Part shown: piece by piece, positions 61,825-64,000 of the stretch
How the letters are laid out: every line of letters starts with the position of its first letter
How positions within the stretch are numbered: position 1 is the stretch's first letter
Origin: JAVKFY01 sp040223615
GTDB taxonomy: Bacteria; Pseudomonadota; Alphaproteobacteria; GCA-2731375
Length of the DNA stretch: 64,000 nucleotides
Direction of reading: 5' to 3'
NCBI GenBank assembly: GCA_040223615.1
Contig: JAVKFY010000055.1
Coordinates: 16,362-80,361 of the forward strand
Position numbers and translations under genes: made by a program
Notes under the pieces: generated by a model
Seen by the model: the letters and a program-made list of their open reading frames with translations, nothing else
Told to the model about the DNA's origin: nothing
Database searches by the model: none

Positions 61825-63537
61825 TCAGTACAGGAAGTAGCGCTGCGCCATGGCCAGCACCTCGGCCGGTTCGCAGGTCAGCAGGGCACCGTCGGCACGG
61901 ACTTCGTACGTCTCAGGATCAACATCAATATTCGGCGTCAAGTCATTCAAAATCATCGATTTCTTTCCGATCCCTCCACGCGTGTTCTCGACCGGCAGGA
62001 CCTGCTTGGCGAGTCCGTAGCGGCCGGCCACGTCGGCTTCGACGGCGGCCTGGCTGACGAAGGTGACGGCCGACTCGGTCAGCGCCCGGCCGTAGCTGCC
62101 GAACATCGGGCGCATGTATTCCGGCTGCGGCGTCGGGATCGAGGCGTTCGGGTCGCCCATCACCGCCGCGGCGATGGTCCCGGCCTTGAGGATTAGCGCC
62201 GGCTTGACCCCGAAGAAAGCCGGCGACCACAGCACCAGGTCGGCCAGCTTGCCGACCGCGACCGAGCCGACATGCTCGGAAATGCCGTGTGCGATGGCCG
62301 GATTGATCGTGTATTTGGCGATGTAGCGCCGCGCGCGCAGGTTGTCGTTCTCGCCGGTCTCGCCCTCCAGGCGGCCGAACTGCCGCTTCATCTTGTCGGC
62401 TGTCTGCCAGGTGCGGATCAGCACCTCGCCGACCCGGCCCATCGCCTGGCTGTCCGACGAGATGATCGAGAACGCGCCGAGATCGTGCAGGATGTCCTCG
62501 GCAGCGATGGTTTCCTTGCGGATGCGGCTTTCGGCGAAGGCAATGTCTTCGGGAATCGTCGGCGACAGGTGATGGCACACCATCAGCATGTCGAGATGCT
62601 CGGCAATGGTGTTGACGGTGTAGGGCCGGGTCGGATTGGTCGAAGACGGGATCACGTTGGCGAGCCCGCAGATCTTGATGATGTCGGGCGCATGGCCGCC
62701 ACCGGCGCCTTCGGTATGGTAGGCGTGGATCGTGCGCCCCTTGAAGGCGTCGATCGTGGTTTCCACGAAGCCGGACTCGTTCAGCGTGTCGGTATGGATC
62801 ATCACCTGAACATCGTGCTCGTCGGCCACCTGCAGACAGGTGTCGATGGCGGCCGGCGTCGTGCCCCAATCCTCGTGCAGCTTCAGCGCGCAGGCGCCGC
62901 CCAGCACCATTTCGTGCAACGCCGCGGGCAGGGATGCGTTGCCCTTGGCCGCCAGGCCGATATTCATCGGGAAGGCGTCGAAGGACTGGATCATGCGGCC
63001 GATATGCCAGGGGCCCGGCGTGCAGGTGGTGGCGAGCGTGCCGTGGGCGGGACCTGTCCCGCCGCCGAGCATGGTCGTCACGCCCGCCATCAGCGCTTCC
63101 TCGATCTGCTGCGGACAGATGAAGTGGATATGGGCGTCGACGCCGCCCGCCGTCACGATCCGGCCTTCGCCGGCGATCGCCTCGGTTCCCGGGCCGATGA
63201 CGATATCGACGCCGGCCTGCGTATCGGGATTGCCGGCCTTGCCGATCGCCGCGATACGCCCGTTTCTGAGCCCGATATCGGCCTTGAGGATGCCGCTCGC
63301 GTCGATGATCACCGCGTTGGTGATAACTGTGTCGACCGCGCCCAGGGCGCCGCTTGCCTGGCTCAGGCCCAAGCCGTCGCGCACCACCTTGCCGCCGCCG
63401 AACTTCACCTCCTCGCCATAGACGGTGAAATCCTTCTCGACCTCGACGAAGAGTTCCGTGTCGGCCAGCCTTATCCTGTCGCCGACCGTGGGGCCGAACA
63501 TTTGCGCGTAGGCGGAACGCGAGAGTCTTGCCGGCAT
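61825..63537 (-). CDS. ureC: Urease subunit alpha
   Basis: 570 aa, full-length catalytic subunit hydrolysing urea to ammonia and carbamate at a di-nickel site. Seen: GGVDAHIHFICPQQIEEAL (first Ni His pair), the carbamylated Lys in GACALKLHEDWGTTPA, IHTDTLNESGF, IHAYHTEGAGGGHAPDI (Ni ligands) and the mobile flap VCHHLSPTIPED with Cys/His, ending LTCEPAEVLAMAQRYFLY. The ATG is 4 bases after the stop of the Cys-rich upstream gene. Confidence 0.97.
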   Translation of the reverse strand: MPARLSRSAYAQMFGPTVGDRIRLADTELFVEVEKDFTVYGEEVKFGGGKVVRDGLGLSQASGALGAVDTVITNAVIIDASGILKADIGLRNGRIAAIGKAGNPDTQAGVDIVIGPGTEAIAGEGRIVTAGGVDAHIHFICPQQIEEALMAGVTTMLGGGTGPAHGTLATTCTPGPWHIGRMIQSFDAFPMNIGLAAKGNASLPAALHEMVLGGACALKLHEDWGTTPAAIDTCLQVADEHDVQVMIHTDTLNESGFVETTIDAFKGRTIHAYHTEGAGGGHAPDIIKICGLANVIPSSTNPTRPYTVNTIAEHLDMLMVCHHLSPTIPEDIAFAESRIRKETIAAEDILHDLGAFSIISSDSQAMGRVGEVLIRTWQTADKMKRQFGRLEGETGENDNLRARRYIAKYTINPAIAHGISEHVGSVAVGKLADLVLWSPAFFGVKPALILKAGTIAAAVMGDPNASIPTPQPEYMRPMFGSYGRALTESAVTFVSQAAVEADVAGRYGLAKQVLPVENTRGGIGKKSMILNDLTPNIDVDPETYEVRADGALLTCEPAEVLAMAQRYFLY

Positions 63538-63541
63538 CGTC

Positions 63542-63856
63542 CTATCCTTCCTCGTCCCGTCGCCAGGCGGCGCTTCGATAACGCGCGGGGATCGGGTCGG
63601 CGAGCGGATCGTCGAACCCCAGCGCCTCGAGCGCGTCGAACCAGCGGTCGCGCTGGCTTTGGGGCAGTCTGGTCCCGCACCAGGGGCAGTGGCCGATCAG
63701 AACGGTGGAGGCGCCGCCGTCGTGCACGATCAGGCCGTACTCGTCGAAAACGGCACTATAGGCGATCAGCATATCGGGACAGGCGAACGGATCGTCGGCG
63801 TGTTCGGCGCAGTCATTGCTGAGAGCGTTCGTCATCTGCGTGCAGCAATGGCGCAC
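63542..63856 (-). CDS. Small Cys-rich protein (DUF6980-like), upstream of ureC
   Basis: About 104 aa. Reads RHCCTQMTNALSNDCAEH, DDPFACPDMLIAYSAVFDEYG, LIVHDGGASTVLIGHCPWCG and TRLPQSQRDRWFDALEALGFDDP. It has several Cys/His pairs (HCC, CP, HCPWCG) like a zinc-binding or metal-binding protein. The order is that of the family I know as DUF6980, whose members begin near the HCC, so the GTG at 63856 is chosen; 63937 or 63940 would add a non-family N-terminus, and the frame is open to the window edge. Four bases from ureC. Confidence 0.65.
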   Translation of the reverse strand: MRHCCTQMTNALSNDCAEHADDPFACPDMLIAYSAVFDEYGLIVHDGGASTVLIGHCPWCGTRLPQSQRDRWFDALEALGFDDPLADPIPARYRSAAWRRDEEG

Positions 63857-63940
63857 GCTCGGGGTGGCGAAATCCGGTGATATGCCGCCGGGATCGAGCC
63901 ACAAAACACGAAAATCGGGAAACAGCCGGCTCGACATCAC

Positions 63941-64000
63941 ATTCTCGACGGATTGGGAACGACAATGACGCGTGCCGCGTTCGGGCCATCGGGTCGCGTG
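63941..64000. other. Right edge, no gene seen
   Basis: 60 bases with no recognisable gene. ureB and ureA, expected upstream of ureC on the - strand, would be beyond this edge or beyond the Cys-rich gene. Confidence 0.4.

Overview
The window is a GC-rich, gene-dense bacterial chromosome segment with very short intergenic gaps, many ATGA/GTGA overlaps and frequent GTG/TTG starts. Psd-PssA lipid synthesis, PadR-controlled RND efflux, pyruvate carboxylase, a urease operon, a permuted ATP-grasp/alpha-E/transglutaminase cluster and many flavin and P450 catabolic enzymes together suggest a free-living alphaproteobacterium, perhaps of the Rhodospirillales type. This is inference from gene content; no rRNA or tRNA gene is present to anchor taxonomy.

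Layout. 1-3901 (+): an AroE-like dehydrogenase cut by the window edge, a PhyH dioxygenase, a SodC-like protein with an altered zinc site and a D-aminoacylase-type amidohydrolase. 3898-8382: an FMN glutamate-synthase-like protein, a PaaI thioesterase, a GNAT, a fumarylacetoacetase-family hydrolase and a RimK-like ATP-grasp ligase. 8453-11808 (+): a flavoprotein/MetF-like/luciferase-like operon. 11826-14317 (-): a DsbA-fold isomerase, a methyltransferase and a serine hydrolase, divergent from padR and its RND pump (14496-19389). 19393-24805 (-): pssA, psd, an Atm1-type ABC exporter and a LysM protein. 24885-26720: a dihaem cytochrome and small periplasmic protein, divergent from a LOG-family protein with overlapping start codons. 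26883-34700: icd, a GNAT, a CNBD potassium channel, alaS, a thiolase-like protein and LysE. 34844-46513: a P450, then the ATP-grasp/alpha-E/transglutaminase cluster in two facing operons with a glutaminase. 46646-52439: pyc, an inserted foreign HEPN-type gene, and a luciferase-like oxidoreductase. 52444-59249: MAPEG, a putative stress cluster with two tiny membrane peptides, SDR, esterase, amidase and aminotransferase. 59683 to the right edge (-): urease genes ureC-E-F-G with a small His-containing protein downstream and a Cys-rich protein upstream; ureA, ureB and ureD are not in the window.

The strongest unusual signal is at 50073-51426. An AT-richer gene encoding a protein with a C-terminal HEPN/ApeA-like Rx4H motif sits exactly between pyc and the downstream oxidoreductase. 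A 12-bp perfect direct repeat, TGATCGAGTACG, flanks it. Deleting one repeat unit reconstructs a pyc end (..LLIEYVA-stop) whose TGA overlaps the ATG of the next gene, so the 1,334-bp segment looks like a precise insertion that regenerated the pyc 3' end. The second highlight is the 36338-46513 cluster, which carries both split and fused forms of the permuted ATP-grasp/alpha-E pair, two transglutaminases and a glutaminase: a probable peptide or isopeptide modification system of unknown product. Two copies of a ~94-bp double-palindrome element (34715, 61696) and one REP-like hairpin (57986) lie between genes.
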